From contig NZ_CANLSL010000023.1 in NCBI RefSeq assembly GCF_947493735.1, forward strand, positions 1 through 41,550: a stretch of 41,550 nucleotides of DNA, given 5' to 3'. Of this stretch, positions 25,201 through 35,662 are shown one piece after another; the stretch's first letter is position 1; the number at the start of each line of letters is the position of its first letter. The notes under the pieces are model-generated. The model was not told the DNA's origin. It did not search any database and was given only the letters and a program-made list of their open reading frames with translations. The position numbers and the translations under genes were made by a program. The DNA comes from an uncultured Acinetobacter sp. (lineage in GTDB: Bacteria; Pseudomonadota; Gammaproteobacteria; Pseudomonadales; Moraxellaceae).

Positions 25201-28113
25201 TTGCTAGGTTTTGACACTTTATCTTGTGTTTACTGTATTTTTGATGCGCAAACACAACACTACTCATGGGATGCGATTGTGCTGTTTTTGATTATTCTTT
25301 TGCCCTTATTACTCGGCACAACCATGGTCTGGGGCTTAGATAAACTGTCACGCCAAGCGACTGCAATCGGTGCAAGCGCACTGAGTTTTCTGTGTTTTAT
25401 TCTCTTAGCGCAATATCTTCCTGATGTACAAAATGGCGGTGCTGTCCGCTATGTCATGGATTGGCTACCAAGCGTAGGAATCAATATTGATCTGCGACTT
25501 GATGCGCTGAGTCTGATGTTTAGCATGCTGATCTCAGGGATCGGCACACTGATTTTTATTTATGCCTATTATTATTTAAGTAAAAAAAATTCGCTGGCTA
25601 AGCTATATAGCTTACTGATGCTGTTTATGGCGGCGATGTTAGGCATTTCATTATCAAATAATTTAATTATTTTGCTGATCTTTTGGGAACTGACCAGTAT
25701 TTCATCCTTCCTATTAGTCGGTTATTGGCAACGCTATGCCGCAGCACAACGTGGCGCACGGATGGCGCTCACCATCACAGGCATGGGTGGTCTGTGTATG
25801 CTTGGGGGGTTTATCCTGATTGGTCAGGTTGCAGGGACATATCAGATTGATCAGTTGTTCGAACGTGCCGATATTATTCAAAATAGTCCGTATTTTTTAC
25901 CCATTTTATTTTTAGTGTTAATGGGTGCATTCACCAAAAGTGCGCAGTTCCCATTTCATTTTTGGTTGCCGAATGCGATGGCGGCACCGACACCTGTTTC
26001 AGCATATTTACACTCTGCAACGATGGTCAAAGCAGGGATTTTCTTATTGGCACGATTGTCGCCGATCTTCGTTGGGGCAAGTGTTTATCACGGTATTGTT
26101 ACCGCAGTTGGTTTGCTCACCTTATGTATTGGCGCATTTTTAGCGATCTTTAAAGAAGATTTAAAAGGTTTACTCGCCTACTCCACCATTAGCCATTTGG
26201 GCTTGATTGTTTGCCTACTCGGTATCGGCTCACCACTTGCCATTGCCGCTGCGATTTTCCATATTATTAATCATGCCACCTTTAAAGCGGCATTGTTTAT
26301 GATCGCAGGTATTATCGACCATGAAACAGGTACACGAGATTTACGTAAGCTCAGCGGTGTGTGGCAATTCCTCCCGATCACGGGCACATTGGCGATGGTC
26401 ACTTGTGCTGCGATGGCAGGTGTACCGCTGACCAATGGCTTCTTGTCTAAAGAAATGTTCTACACTGAGTTGGTTGCGAGCCATTCAGGCATTTGGCTGA
26501 GTATCATGGTGATCTTGGCGACTTTGGCAGGAATCTTTGCGGTAGCGTATTCCGTACGTTTTGTGCATGGGGTATTTTTCGATGCGCAATATGGTAAGCC
26601 GTTGCCAAATCAGGACATTCACGAACCTGTCAAAGGCATGCTTGCACCTGTTACCTTGTTAGCGATTCTATGTATTATTGTTGGTATTGTTCCTGCGCTA
26701 ACTGTGCAAGGTATCATCAATCAAGTGACTACTGCGACTGTGCAACATCATGATTTTGAGCATGTGCATCTCGCACTGTGGCATGGTTTTAATGTACCGC
26801 TCGTGATGAGCATCATCGCCTTAATTGGTGGTGTGTTGTTCTATTTTAAATTGGCCAAAAATGGACGCATTCGTCAGATCGACCTCGATCCACCACTTGG
26901 TAAGTTTCGTGGTTTATATTTATTTGACGCATTTTTAAAGCGTTTATTCTTATTTAGTCGTGCCCTGAAGAAATATACCGAAACAGGTTCATTGCAAAAG
27001 TATTTATTCGCCATCCTGTGTTTTAGCATGTTGATGGTGGTCATTCCGCTGTTTGGCCATGATATTTCGCAAGGCACACGAGAGCTAAGCCACGCACCAA
27101 CTGCCGCCATTGTATTTTGGTTATTACTGATCACGGCGTGTTTAATGATGTTGTGGTTCCATCACGAACGGATCAAAGCTGTATTAATCAGTGGCGGTAT
27201 CGGCTTGGTAGTGAGTATGACTTTCGTGGCATTGTCTGCACCTGATTTGGCATTGACGCAGATCACTGTTGATATTGTCACCACTGTATTATTGCTGATG
27301 AGCCTGTCTTTATTACCTCAGCTCACACCTTATGAGTCGACACGTAGTCAACGCTGGTGTGATGGCGTTTTAGCGATCGTCGGTGGTTTAGGTATAGGTT
27401 GGCTGACATGGTTAGTGCTGACACGAGATCATCAATCGATTTCATGGTTCTTCCAACAACAGTCGATTCCTCTCGGTGGTGGCTCGAATATCGTCAATGT
27501 AATTTTGGTTGATTTCCGTGGTTTTGATACCTTTGGTGAGATTACCGTCTTGGGTATTGCTGCGGTCGGTGCGCTTTGTCTGATGGATGGTATGCGTACG
27601 CACGGCACAACGATGACCGAAGGTTTAAGCTATCGCTTCAATCCTTCTCCTCTAATGATGCGCATGGCGATGTCATGGGTCATGCCACTAGCATTGGTGG
27701 TGAGTTTGTATATCTTCTTGCGTGGGCACAACTTACCGGGTGGCGGATTCATTGCAGGATTGGTCACCTCGATTGCCCTTGTGATTCAGTATATGGCATA
27801 TGGTCAAGATCGTACTGAGCAAATTCTCAAAGCAGGCTCTGGACGTCTATATGAAAAATGGATTGGTGTCGGCTTAGTCATTGCAGGCGGAACAGGTGTT
27901 GCTGCTTGGGCTTGGGGTCGACCATTCCTAACCAGTGCGCACATCTATGTCGATCCACCTTTAATCGGCAAATTACATTTGGCTTCTGCGGCCGCATTCG
28001 ATATTGGGGTATATATCACTGTCGTTGGCGCAACCATGTTGCTCATCTCGGTACTTGGTGACTCTAGACACTCAAGTATGTCTGGACCGTTACCTTCAGG
28101 AGATCAATCATGA
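25201..28113 (+). CDS. mrpA: Mrp Na+/H+ antiporter subunit A, fused with subunit B domain
   Basis: A 970-residue inner-membrane protein. The first about 500 residues are the NuoL/NuoN-like proton channel, with HSATMVKAGIFLLARLSPIF (including the key Lys and His) and HLGLIVCLLGIGSPLAIAAA. The C-terminal part, from about residue 810 (SYRFNPSPLMMRMAMSWVMP), is the MnhB-like domain with LRGHNLPGGGFIAGLV, so A and B are one protein as in group-2 Mrp operons. The start is unsure: TTG 25201 gives the longest frame and a GTG at 25279 is an alternative. The stop overlaps the next start by four bases (ATGA). It is the main ion-translocating subunit of the six-gene operon. Confidence 0.93.
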   Translation: MLGFDTLSCVYCIFDAQTQHYSWDAIVLFLIILLPLLLGTTMVWGLDKLSRQATAIGASALSFLCFILLAQYLPDVQNGGAVRYVMDWLPSVGINIDLRLDALSLMFSMLISGIGTLIFIYAYYYLSKKNSLAKLYSLLMLFMAAMLGISLSNNLIILLIFWELTSISSFLLVGYWQRYAAAQRGARMALTITGMGGLCMLGGFILIGQVAGTYQIDQLFERADIIQNSPYFLPILFLVLMGAFTKSAQFPFHFWLPNAMAAPTPVSAYLHSATMVKAGIFLLARLSPIFVGASVYHGIVTAVGLLTLCIGAFLAIFKEDLKGLLAYSTISHLGLIVCLLGIGSPLAIAAAIFHIINHATFKAALFMIAGIIDHETGTRDLRKLSGVWQFLPITGTLAMVTCAAMAGVPLTNGFLSKEMFYTELVASHSGIWLSIMVILATLAGIFAVAYSVRFVHGVFFDAQYGKPLPNQDIHEPVKGMLAPVTLLAILCIIVGIVPALTVQGIINQVTTATVQHHDFEHVHLALWHGFNVPLVMSIIALIGGVLFYFKLAKNGRIRQIDLDPPLGKFRGLYLFDAFLKRLFLFSRALKKYTETGSLQKYLFAILCFSMLMVVIPLFGHDISQGTRELSHAPTAAIVFWLLLITACLMMLWFHHERIKAVLISGGIGLVVSMTFVALSAPDLALTQITVDIVTTVLLLMSLSLLPQLTPYESTRSQRWCDGVLAIVGGLGIGWLTWLVLTRDHQSISWFFQQQSIPLGGGSNIVNVILVDFRGFDTFGEITVLGIAAVGALCLMDGMRTHGTTMTEGLSYRFNPSPLMMRMAMSWVMPLALVVSLYIFLRGHNLPGGGFIAGLVTSIALVIQYMAYGQDRTEQILKAGSGRLYEKWIGVGLVIAGGTGVAAWAWGRPFLTSAHIYVDPPLIGKLHLASAAAFDIGVYITVVGATMLLISVLGDSRHSSMSGPLPSGDQS

Positions 28114-28478
28114 TCAGTATGGAATTTTTAATCGCCTCAGGTGTAGGGCTCGTGACCGCAACAGGGATTTATCTACTACTTCGTCGGCGTACTTTTCCTG
28201 TGGTACTGGGGCTCGCCATGATTGGTTATGCGGTCAATGTATTTTTATTTAGCATGGGACGCCTTGAGTTTAATGCCCCTGCGATTTTGACCGATGCAAT
28301 TAAAGTCTCCGATCCACTACCACAAGCTCTTGTCTTAACAGCGATTGTGATTGGTTTTGCTACGACAGCTTTTGTGGTACAGCTCGCCCTACGTAGTCGT
28401 TACGAGTCAGGTAATGATCATGTGGATTCTAAGGATGAAGCAGAAATTACCTACGATCCACGTGAGGATGAGCCTTGA
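28110..28478 (+). CDS. mrpC: Mrp Na+/H+ antiporter subunit C
   Basis: A 122-residue membrane protein, homologous to NuoK. It has three helices: residues 5-24, 28-48 and 70-95 (DPLPQALVLTAIVIGFATTA, the family hallmark). The Asp/Glu-rich tail ends PREDEP. The start ATG overlaps the mrpA stop by four bases and has AGGAG in front of it. It forms the core of the Mrp complex with A and D. The usual length for the family is 110-125. Confidence 0.93.
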   Translation: MISMEFLIASGVGLVTATGIYLLLRRRTFPVVLGLAMIGYAVNVFLFSMGRLEFNAPAILTDAIKVSDPLPQALVLTAIVIGFATTAFVVQLALRSRYESGNDHVDSKDEAEITYDPREDEP

Positions 28479-30286
28479 TGAGTTTTTTTGTGGATTTTTG
28501 GCAACAACATTTTCCGATTCTTTCGATTCTTCTGCCTGCATTTACAGGTTTTGCATTAGTTCTACTTGGCAATCCAGGTTCAGGCTCATTAAAGACTGAC
28601 CCTCGTCAACCGATTCGTCATGCGATCAGTCTAAGCTCAGCAGTTATTGGATTGCTCCTCGCCATTGCCATGGTGGACTTTGCCAATACAGGTCAAATTA
28701 AAGCTTATTTTTTGGGTGAGTGGTCTGCGCCATTTGGTATTGCCTTAGTGGTCGATCGTCTATCGGCGATGATGGTACTCCTGACCTATATCATCGCTGT
28801 ACCCGTACTGTGGTTTGCCAGTGCAGAGTGGGATCAGCGTGGGCGGTACTTCCATACGATGTTCCACTTTTTGCTGATGGGTATGAGTGGTGCATTCCTG
28901 ACAGGCGATTTATTTAACTTATTTGTTTTCTTTGAAGTATTGCTCCTTGCTTCCTATGTGCTGCTTTTGCATCATCATAATAAGGCACGATTTAAACTCG
29001 GTTTGCACTACGTCATTATCAACTTGCTTGCTTCTGCAATGTTCTTGATCGGACTGGGGTTGATCTATGGCAGTGTCGGCAGTTTGAATATGGCGGACGT
29101 GGCGCGATTATTCCCACGTTTAGACAGCGATCAACATCAGCTTGCAATGGCAGGTGCAATGCTCCTATTCGTAGTATTTGGTATCAAAGCAGCGATGTTG
29201 CCTGTGGGTTTTTGGCTACCAAAAACCTATGCTGTGGCCGCCACTCCAGTCGCAGCGATTTTTGCATTAATGACCAAAGTCGGGATTTACGCTATTTTGC
29301 GGGTCAACGGCACAGTGTTTAGCGATCCGCAAGGGCAATATTTACTAGAAAATTGGCTTCTGATCATTGGCGTACTCACCAGTATTTATGGCGCACTCGG
29401 TGCGATCGCAGCGGAGCGTTTACGTCGTTTTATCGGCTTTATGATCTTGTCCTCGATTGGAACGATTTTAATCGCTGTATCATTGTTTAGCATTCAAGCT
29501 TGGGCGGCAGGATTGTATTATTTAATACACAGCACCGTGATTGCCGCGACTTTCTACTTATTGGGTGAATGGATTAGCATTCAACGTGGTGGGCACAAAG
29601 ATCATCTCAAGACTGCACCTGAAATGAAACAGCACAAATTAATCAGCTTACTGTTTTTGCTGGTTGCAATGATGATGGCTGGCTTGCCACCATTTAGTGG
29701 TTTTATTGGTAAAGTTTTTTTAATGCAAGGCACGCTGTATCATCCACAAAAAGTTTGGATCATTTTGGTACTGCTATTGGTGAGTTTACTCAGTATCTTG
29801 GCATTTGTCCGTGCAGGCTACGTGATCTTTTGGCGAGCAAGCACACCAGAGTCCAATCCAAAAGAAGAAGCGTATGCACTTTATCAAGCGTTGCCTGATC
29901 GACCAAATCGTCGTTTGGACATCGTGATCTATGCGCTACTGATTGGTTTAACGGGTTATGCTTTATTGGCACAGCCCGTTTACCAATATACATATGCGGC
30001 GGCGGAGCAACTGCAAAATAAACAACAATATCAAGCTGTCTTATTAAAAAATAATAATCTTGGCGATGTGATTAGCACCCAACCATTTAATCCATATTAT
30101 TTACCGCATTTGAAATATCGTGAAGACACCATTGATGATCCTTATGCGAAATATATTCCATTTGTGATTTCACCGAAAACGCTTGCGGGAGAGCATATCC
30201 CAGAGGAGCTTAAAACTGCGCCTGAGATTTCAACTGAAGTTCCTGCATTGCCCGATGATGATGCCAAACTGGTGCCAGTGGAGTAA
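28478..30286 (+). CDS. mrpD: Mrp Na+/H+ antiporter subunit D
   Basis: A 602-residue NuoN/NuoM-like membrane subunit, from ATG 28478 (a TTG three bases earlier also opens the frame). GAGGA at about 28464 supports this start, and its A is the last base of the mrpC stop. Conserved phrases include FFEVLLLASYVLLLHH, MLPVGFWLPKTYAVAATPVA and ALMTKVGIYAILRV, with the proton-channel Lys in LMTKVG. A long hydrophilic tail from about residue 505 is polar and acidic. It works as a second proton or sodium channel with subunit A. Confidence 0.93.
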   Translation: MSFFVDFWQQHFPILSILLPAFTGFALVLLGNPGSGSLKTDPRQPIRHAISLSSAVIGLLLAIAMVDFANTGQIKAYFLGEWSAPFGIALVVDRLSAMMVLLTYIIAVPVLWFASAEWDQRGRYFHTMFHFLLMGMSGAFLTGDLFNLFVFFEVLLLASYVLLLHHHNKARFKLGLHYVIINLLASAMFLIGLGLIYGSVGSLNMADVARLFPRLDSDQHQLAMAGAMLLFVVFGIKAAMLPVGFWLPKTYAVAATPVAAIFALMTKVGIYAILRVNGTVFSDPQGQYLLENWLLIIGVLTSIYGALGAIAAERLRRFIGFMILSSIGTILIAVSLFSIQAWAAGLYYLIHSTVIAATFYLLGEWISIQRGGHKDHLKTAPEMKQHKLISLLFLLVAMMMAGLPPFSGFIGKVFLMQGTLYHPQKVWIILVLLLVSLLSILAFVRAGYVIFWRASTPESNPKEEAYALYQALPDRPNRRLDIVIYALLIGLTGYALLAQPVYQYTYAAAEQLQNKQQYQAVLLKNNNLGDVISTQPFNPYYLPHLKYREDTIDDPYAKYIPFVISPKTLAGEHIPEELKTAPEISTEVPALPDDDAKLVPVE

Positions 30287-30289
30287 GTT

Positions 30290-30883
30290 ATGACTGATCA
30301 AATCACGCCGAAGCCAAGTGCAGATGAATCCACGCAAGCAGATCAACTTAATGACCCAGTTTTGCCCGCAACATGGTCAAATCGCATGTTCCCGCATCCA
30401 TTAGTGTCGTGTTTTGTATTTATTGCATGGTTGATGCTGAACCACAGCGTCAGTCTAGGCAATCTTTTGCTCGCTTTGATCTTGGCGATACTGATTCCAA
30501 AAATCATGCAAGCATTTATCACCAGAACGCCAGAGCTGGATTGGGTGACGGCGTTTAAACTATTTTTTGTGGTGTTGTACGACATTATCATCAGTAATAT
30601 TAAAGTCGCAAAGTTGGTACTTGGGCCATCACATCAGCTCCATCCTGCATGGTATCGTGTGCCACTCGATAGCAATCACGATCATGTGAATACTTTATTG
30701 GCAATGATCATTACCACCACCCCTGGTACGGTATCAGCAGGGATTGATTTACAACGTGGTGATATTCTCGTACATAGCTTAAGTAGTTTAGATACCGAAG
30801 CAGATATTGCAGAAATCAAAGCACGTTATGAACAACCTTTGATTCAGATTTTTCATGCACAACCACGGGAGGCAGAGGGATGA
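30290..30883 (+). CDS. mrpE: Mrp Na+/H+ antiporter subunit E
   Basis: A 197-residue protein. After a 30-residue polar N-terminus, hydrophobic segments cover residues 38-75 (SCFVFIAWLMLNHSVSLGNL onward) and 85-105. The C-terminal half holds the family signature IITTTPGTVSAGIDLQRGDI. GGAG lies just before the ATG, which is 3 bp after the mrpD stop. MrpE is a small accessory subunit needed for stable assembly in other bacteria. The length matches relatives with an N-terminal extension. Confidence 0.92.
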   Translation: MTDQITPKPSADESTQADQLNDPVLPATWSNRMFPHPLVSCFVFIAWLMLNHSVSLGNLLLALILAILIPKIMQAFITRTPELDWVTAFKLFFVVLYDIIISNIKVAKLVLGPSHQLHPAWYRVPLDSNHDHVNTLLAMIITTTPGTVSAGIDLQRGDILVHSLSSLDTEADIAEIKARYEQPLIQIFHAQPREAEG

Positions 30884-31155
30884 TCTTTTTATCTTATGTG
30901 CTGATGTTTAGCATCATTGCCATCACCATCTCGACATTATTGTGTATTGTTCGTCTGATCATTGGTCCATCCGTAGTAGATCGACTCCTTGCACTTGATA
31001 CTTTGTTTTTGAATGCGACTTGTTTGATCGTGGTACTTGGCGTGTATTGGACAACGACGGATTTATTTGAATCCGCTCTACTCGTTGCAATGTTCGGCTT
31101 TGTATCCACAGCCGCTTTAGCACGTTACTTTACCACTGGTCATGTGATTGATTGA
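30880..31155 (+). CDS. mrpF: Mrp Na+/H+ antiporter subunit F
   Basis: A 91-residue, three-helix membrane protein. It shows the family pattern RLIIGPSVVDRLLALDTLF at about residues 26-44, with the conserved Asp and Arg in the loop, then two more helices to AALARYFTTG. The start ATG overlaps the mrpE stop by four bases (ATGA). Ribosome site GAGGG is directly before the ATG. Confidence 0.93.
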   Translation: MIFLSYVLMFSIIAITISTLLCIVRLIIGPSVVDRLLALDTLFLNATCLIVVLGVYWTTTDLFESALLVAMFGFVSTAALARYFTTGHVID

Positions 31156-31168
31156 GGAGCATATTCTA

Positions 31169-31591
31169 ATGTTAATAATGGAAATCTTGATCTCGATCTT
31201 TTTGATTATCGGCTCATTCTTCGTCCTAGTCGGTGGCATTGGCATGGTGCGTTTGCCCGATTTATTTATGCGTCTGCATGCACCCACCAAAGCAAGCACA
31301 CTCGGCTTAGGAAGCTTTTTGATCGCAGGGATGATTTATGCAGCATTTCATGGACGCTTTGGCTTTCCTGAAATTCTATTAACCTTATTTGCTTTTGTGA
31401 CTGCGCCTGTATCTGCAAATCTCTTGGCACAAGCCGCTATCCATCTCAATTTGCGCTCTCGTAGTGGTGATGTGCCCGAAGCGATTGATCGTCCATTGCC
31501 GTGGCAACGCCAACGCTCTGCCTTGTTTCGTTCAGAAAATCGTGCCGAATATCGCACTGACAATCAGACCCAAAACCATAGTGAAGATTAA
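31169..31591 (+). CDS. mrpG: Mrp Na+/H+ antiporter subunit G
   Basis: A 140-residue protein with three membrane helices. The conserved loop GMVRLPDLFMRLHAPTKAST lies at about residues 26-45, followed by LGLGSFLIAG and FVTAPVSANLLAQAA. The start is placed at ATG 31169 because GAGGAG lies ten bases before it; the longer frame from TTG 31148 would overlap this site. A polar tail of about 45 residues is longer than in many relatives. It is the last gene of the operon; no clear terminator follows. Confidence 0.92.
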   Translation: MLIMEILISIFLIIGSFFVLVGGIGMVRLPDLFMRLHAPTKASTLGLGSFLIAGMIYAAFHGRFGFPEILLTLFAFVTAPVSANLLAQAAIHLNLRSRSGDVPEAIDRPLPWQRQRSALFRSENRAEYRTDNQTQNHSED

Positions 31592-31657
31592 CACCTATTG
31601 ACAGATGTATCGCATTGCACCTATTCTGAAGTAAAAGCATTCATATAGATAAAAGCC

Positions 31658-32467
31658 ATGCTCAAGAAAACACGAATCACCGCTTTGTATTTCAGCTTAC
31701 TGACTTTTTCAGCGCACAATTATGCTGATGCACCAAGTGAATCCGATAATCTTCAACAATCCACTTTTTATAAAAGCTGTAGCGAAGCAACGATGGCTCA
31801 GCTCAATAAAGTAGAAACCTTTCATCAAGAGTTTTTGGGTGGTGAGTCAGATTGTATCGTGATTGATGACACGCATGTCTTACTTGCCACAAGCCAAGCT
31901 GTACATGATGACAGCTTTGAAACCACGGCTTATGATCTACGAGTACGATTAATAAACATTCAGAATAATAAAATTATTTCGCAAACCCTTCGCCCAAAAC
32001 ATCTTAACTCTCGGGTCGAAGAACGAGAAACCATATTCTTTGATAAGGCACACTTCTCAACACTAGCAGGACAACATGTCATTGGGATTCGTCATAGCTG
32101 GGAAGACTTTGATGGCTTTAATTCAACCAGTGAATATATCGACCTTGTGCATTTGAAACCAAACCAAACCATGCGCTTTGTCTTACAAGGTCTGCCGATG
32201 CGTGAAACTTTTTATGCAAAAGGTGAATGTCCGTCTAATCAAGCGACTTGGGGTGCAGAGATCAATAGCCTGTTAATTTTGGATAAAAAAGTCAGTCACG
32301 GTCTGCAAGACTTAATCTTTAAACAACGCTATACCCATAATGAAGCACATAAAGAATCAGGGTGTAAACCAACCAAATCGGTACACAACGAGAGCTTTCG
32401 CATTTCATTTAATGGTCAGGAATATCCGTTCGATCCAGTAGATTTTAATCAAATTGATGTCATTTAA
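31658..32467 (+). CDS. Secreted protein of unknown function
   Basis: A 269-residue protein with a signal peptide (MLKKTRITALYFSLLTFSAH, cut probably after NYADA). The mature part contains five cysteines (SCSEAT, SDCIVI, GECPSN, SGCKPT and nearby), so disulfides are possible, and many aromatic and acidic residues with no clear repeat. It is not a lipoprotein. It lies 66 bp after mrpG but with no sign of coupling, and a bidirectional terminator ends it. I do not recognise the family; it is likely periplasmic. Confidence 0.65.
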   Translation: MLKKTRITALYFSLLTFSAHNYADAPSESDNLQQSTFYKSCSEATMAQLNKVETFHQEFLGGESDCIVIDDTHVLLATSQAVHDDSFETTAYDLRVRLINIQNNKIISQTLRPKHLNSRVEERETIFFDKAHFSTLAGQHVIGIRHSWEDFDGFNSTSEYIDLVHLKPNQTMRFVLQGLPMRETFYAKGECPSNQATWGAEINSLLILDKKVSHGLQDLIFKQRYTHNEAHKESGCKPTKSVHNESFRISFNGQEYPFDPVDFNQIDVI

Positions 32468-32499
32468 TTGTCTTTATTTTTTGAAACTATTCACGTAAA

Positions 32500-32524
32500 A
32501 AAACCAGACATTTTGTCTGGTTTT
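32500..32524. terminator. Bidirectional intrinsic terminator between the secreted protein gene and rbfA
   Basis: AAAACCAGACA (32500-32510) and TGTCTGGTTTT (32514-32524) pair perfectly over 11 bp with a TTT loop. A seven-base A-run on the left and the T-rich right give U-tracts on both strands. It serves the converging genes on each side. Confidence 0.9.
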
Positions 32525-32553
32525 GTTAAGATCATCTTGGATAACGAGCTAAA

Positions 32554-32955
32554 TCACTCATCATCGTTTTGATTAGTTTTAGGTGGCAAGTCTTGCACTG
32601 CTTTTTCAATCAAACCAAACATATAGTTGCCGTAGGCATTGGTCTTATCATAATGAAAACGCAATCGTGGTGTAATCCGTGTCTTGATCCGACGACTCAA
32701 CTCTTGACGCAAGAAGCCTGATGCTTTGTTTAATACATCTAGGCTGTCTTTGTGTGCATCTTCAGATTGGTCATCTTCAAGTTCTCGTCCCATCACCGTC
32801 ACATAGACATCTGCATAGCCAAGATCAGGACTGACCTTGACCGCAGAGATCGTGACTAAACCACCTAAACGCGGATCTTTGAGTTCCAAGTGAATCAGTT
32901 CAGAGAGTTCTCGCTGAACCGTATCCGCCATCCGCTTTAAGCGTTGACCTGACAT
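32554..32955 (-). CDS. rbfA: Ribosome-binding factor A
   Basis: A 133-residue KH-type cold-shock protein that binds the 30S subunit and helps 16S rRNA 5' end maturation. Conserved points are RLKRMADTVQRELSELI at the start, DPRLGGLVTISAVKVSPDL and the KH region LRQELSRRIKTRITPRLRFH. The ATG overlaps the infB stop by one base (TAATG), so translation is coupled. Length is normal. It is the last gene of the rimP-nusA-infB-rbfA operon. Confidence 0.95.
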   Translation of the reverse strand: MSGQRLKRMADTVQRELSELIHLELKDPRLGGLVTISAVKVSPDLGYADVYVTVMGRELEDDQSEDAHKDSLDVLNKASGFLRQELSRRIKTRITPRLRFHYDKTNAYGNYMFGLIEKAVQDLPPKTNQNDDE

Positions 32956-35648
32956 TACAGACTCCGTTTAATCGTTTGTACGTCGTAGACTTCAATTTTG
33001 TCCAGTTCTTGAATGTCTTTATAGCCTTTAACCGCTAAACCACATTCCATACCTGCACGCACTTCTTCGACCACGTCTTTGTAGCGACGCAATGATTCCA
33101 ATTCACCTTGGAACACCACCACATCGTCACGTAATACACGAATTGGCTTGTTACGGTGAATCACACCTTCCATCACCATACAGCCTGCTGCTGCACCGAA
33201 CTTACTTGAACGGAACACTTCACGGACTTGCGCCACACCAAGAATCGTTTCACGATGTTCAGGTGCCAATTTACCACTCATGGCATCTTTGACATCATCG
33301 ATCAATTCATAAATGATGCTGTAATAACGAATATCCACGCCGTCTTGATCAGAACGCTGACGCGCTGCTGTATCGGCACGCACATTGAAGCCAAGTAATA
33401 CCGCTTCAGAAGATTCTGCCAAGATCACGTCAGATTCAGTGATCGCACCAACACCTGAGCTGATAATACGTACTTGTACTTCATCGGTAGAGAGCTCAGT
33501 CAACGCCACACTCAACGCTTCAAGTGAACCACGTACATCAGCACGCATCACCACATTGACAGTTGGGACATCTTGTTTGCCCATAGACGCCATGAGGTTT
33601 TCAAGACGCATTGCACTTTGACGGTCGATACGTTTTTGACGTTCACGGTCAGAACGTGCATCAGCCACTTCACGTGCTTTCTTCTCATCATTCACAACCA
33701 GGACTTCATCACCCGCCATTGGCGCTTCTGGTAGACCCAAAATCTCCACTGGGATCGAAGGTCCTGCTGACTTGATACGATTGCCATTTTCATCCGTCAT
33801 GGCACGTACACGTCCATAAGATGAACCTGCAAGCACCAAGTCCCCGATATTCAATGTACCATTTTGTACCAAGATCGATGTCACTGCACCACGACCTTTG
33901 TCAACACGTGCTTCAATCACCACACCTTGCGCAGCACCTTCACTTGACGCTTGAAGTTCCATCAATTCGGATTGAATCAAGATCAAATCTAGCAACTCAT
34001 CAATGCCTTCACCGGTATGTGCAGACACTTTCGCAACAGGAACATCACCGCCCCATTGCTCAGGCACGATTTCTTTGGCAGTCAATTCATTCAAGACACG
34101 ATCAGGATCGGCTGATTCTTTATCCATCTTGTTGATTGCCACGATAATCGGCGTACCCGCCGCACGTGCATGGTCAATGGCTTCCGCAGTTTGTGGCATT
34201 ACACCATCATCTGCCGCAACGACCAAAATCACGATATCAGTCGCTTTGGCACCGCGTGAACGCATCGAAGTAAACGCTGCGTGTCCTGGTGTATCTAGGA
34301 AAGTAATAATGCCTTTCTCAGTTTCCACATGGTATGCACCGATGTGCTGGGTAATCCCACCTGCTTCACCAGAAGCCACTTTAGAGCGACGAATACGATC
34401 TAGTAAAGATGTCTTACCGTGATCGACGTGACCCATGATGGTCACGACTGGCGGACGAGTTGAAAGCTCACCACGTTTTTGCTCAGCTTGCTCAAGCAAG
34501 TTATCTTCGGCTGCGGTATCAGAAACAAGTACAGGATTGTGACCCATTTCCTCAACCACAAGTACCGCTGTATCTTGGTCAATGGCTTGGTTTTGTGTCA
34601 CCAATTCGCCCATTTTCATCAAGGTTTTGATGACTTCACGGACTTTGATCGCCATTTTTTGTGCAAGATCGCCAACCACGATAGTTGAACCGATTTCGAC
34701 ATCATAAACTTGCTTTTTCACAGGTTTTTCAAAACCATGTTTATTGCCTTGACTGGTTTTTAAACCACGCTTATGACTTGAGCGATTGAAGTTTTGCTCT
34801 TCTTGGTTGTGACGACCGCCTTTTTTCTGACCACGACTGCTCGTGTTGCCACCACGTTTGATCTCACGATTTTCTTGTTCGAAAGAGTCTTCATAAGCTT
34901 GACCAACGAGACCTGCAGCCAATGGCGTATCATCAACAACTTTAATCGAAGGCGCACTACTGCCTTCATATTTTGTTGCCATTTTACGCATTTGCTCAAG
35001 GGTACGTTGCTGCGCTTCTTCAGCCGCTTTACGACGAGCAGCTTCTTCAGTCGCTTTGAGCTGAGCAGTTTGCGCTTCACGTGCTTTCTTTTCAGCGTCA
35101 GTTTCAGTCGGTTTCTCAACTTTTGCTGACTTCTTCTTCACAACCACTGCTGCTTTTGGCTTTTCAGCTTTAGCTTCTGTACCATGATTTGCACGCATCG
35201 CATCTAGGGTTGCTTTGGCTTTATTTTCCGCAATTTCAGCTTGCTTTTGACTTTGCGCATTTTCAGTCGCAACTTGTTTCGCTTTCGCATCCACTTGTGC
35301 TTTTTGTTCAACTTCAGCTTTTACCTTTGCTTCTGCATCAGCAGCAAGTTGAGCAGGATCAGGTTTGACAAAAGTTTGCTTTTTACGCACTTCAACATTG
35401 ATCTTCTTGGTACGACCAGATGAGTCGGCAAGATTTGCTGTACCCGTCGTTTTGCGCTTTAGGGTAATTTTACCTGCGCCCAACTTACCAGTGGCATTAT
35501 TAAATTGAGCAAGCTTTTCCTGATCATCTGAGCTAATCACATCATCGGCTTTGCGTTGCGGTAAACCAGCAGCTCGAACTTGTTCAAGGAGCTTTTCAAC
35601 TGGACTATCTACGCTTTTCGCTAACTCTTGTATCGTCTTGTCCGTCAT
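32955..35648 (-). CDS. infB: Translation initiation factor IF-2
   Basis: An 897-residue GTPase that loads fMet-tRNA on the 30S subunit. An IF2_N module starts the protein (about 1-53). A long Ala/Lys/Glu-rich charged region covers about 90-230, and a second IF2_N lies at about 315-370. The G domain has GHVDHGKT at 406-413, DTPGH at 452-456 and NKMD at 506-509. Domains II-IV follow to the end, with the fMet-tRNA-binding C-terminus. A strong ribosome site (GGAGGAGG) precedes the ATG, 15 bp after nusA. The charged N-terminal region is typical of gamma-proteobacteria. Confidence 0.97.
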   Translation of the reverse strand: MTDKTIQELAKSVDSPVEKLLEQVRAAGLPQRKADDVISSDDQEKLAQFNNATGKLGAGKITLKRKTTGTANLADSSGRTKKINVEVRKKQTFVKPDPAQLAADAEAKVKAEVEQKAQVDAKAKQVATENAQSQKQAEIAENKAKATLDAMRANHGTEAKAEKPKAAVVVKKKSAKVEKPTETDAEKKAREAQTAQLKATEEAARRKAAEEAQQRTLEQMRKMATKYEGSSAPSIKVVDDTPLAAGLVGQAYEDSFEQENREIKRGGNTSSRGQKKGGRHNQEEQNFNRSSHKRGLKTSQGNKHGFEKPVKKQVYDVEIGSTIVVGDLAQKMAIKVREVIKTLMKMGELVTQNQAIDQDTAVLVVEEMGHNPVLVSDTAAEDNLLEQAEQKRGELSTRPPVVTIMGHVDHGKTSLLDRIRRSKVASGEAGGITQHIGAYHVETEKGIITFLDTPGHAAFTSMRSRGAKATDIVILVVAADDGVMPQTAEAIDHARAAGTPIIVAINKMDKESADPDRVLNELTAKEIVPEQWGGDVPVAKVSAHTGEGIDELLDLILIQSELMELQASSEGAAQGVVIEARVDKGRGAVTSILVQNGTLNIGDLVLAGSSYGRVRAMTDENGNRIKSAGPSIPVEILGLPEAPMAGDEVLVVNDEKKAREVADARSDRERQKRIDRQSAMRLENLMASMGKQDVPTVNVVMRADVRGSLEALSVALTELSTDEVQVRIISSGVGAITESDVILAESSEAVLLGFNVRADTAARQRSDQDGVDIRYYSIIYELIDDVKDAMSGKLAPEHRETILGVAQVREVFRSSKFGAAAGCMVMEGVIHRNKPIRVLRDDVVVFQGELESLRRYKDVVEEVRAGMECGLAVKGYKDIQELDKIEVYDVQTIKRSL

Positions 35649-35662
35649 ATATGACCTCCTCC

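Noticed and set aside
34794..35129. Long frames opposite infB around its charged region
   Set aside because: They are shadows of the repetitive Ala/Lys/Glu codons of IF-2.
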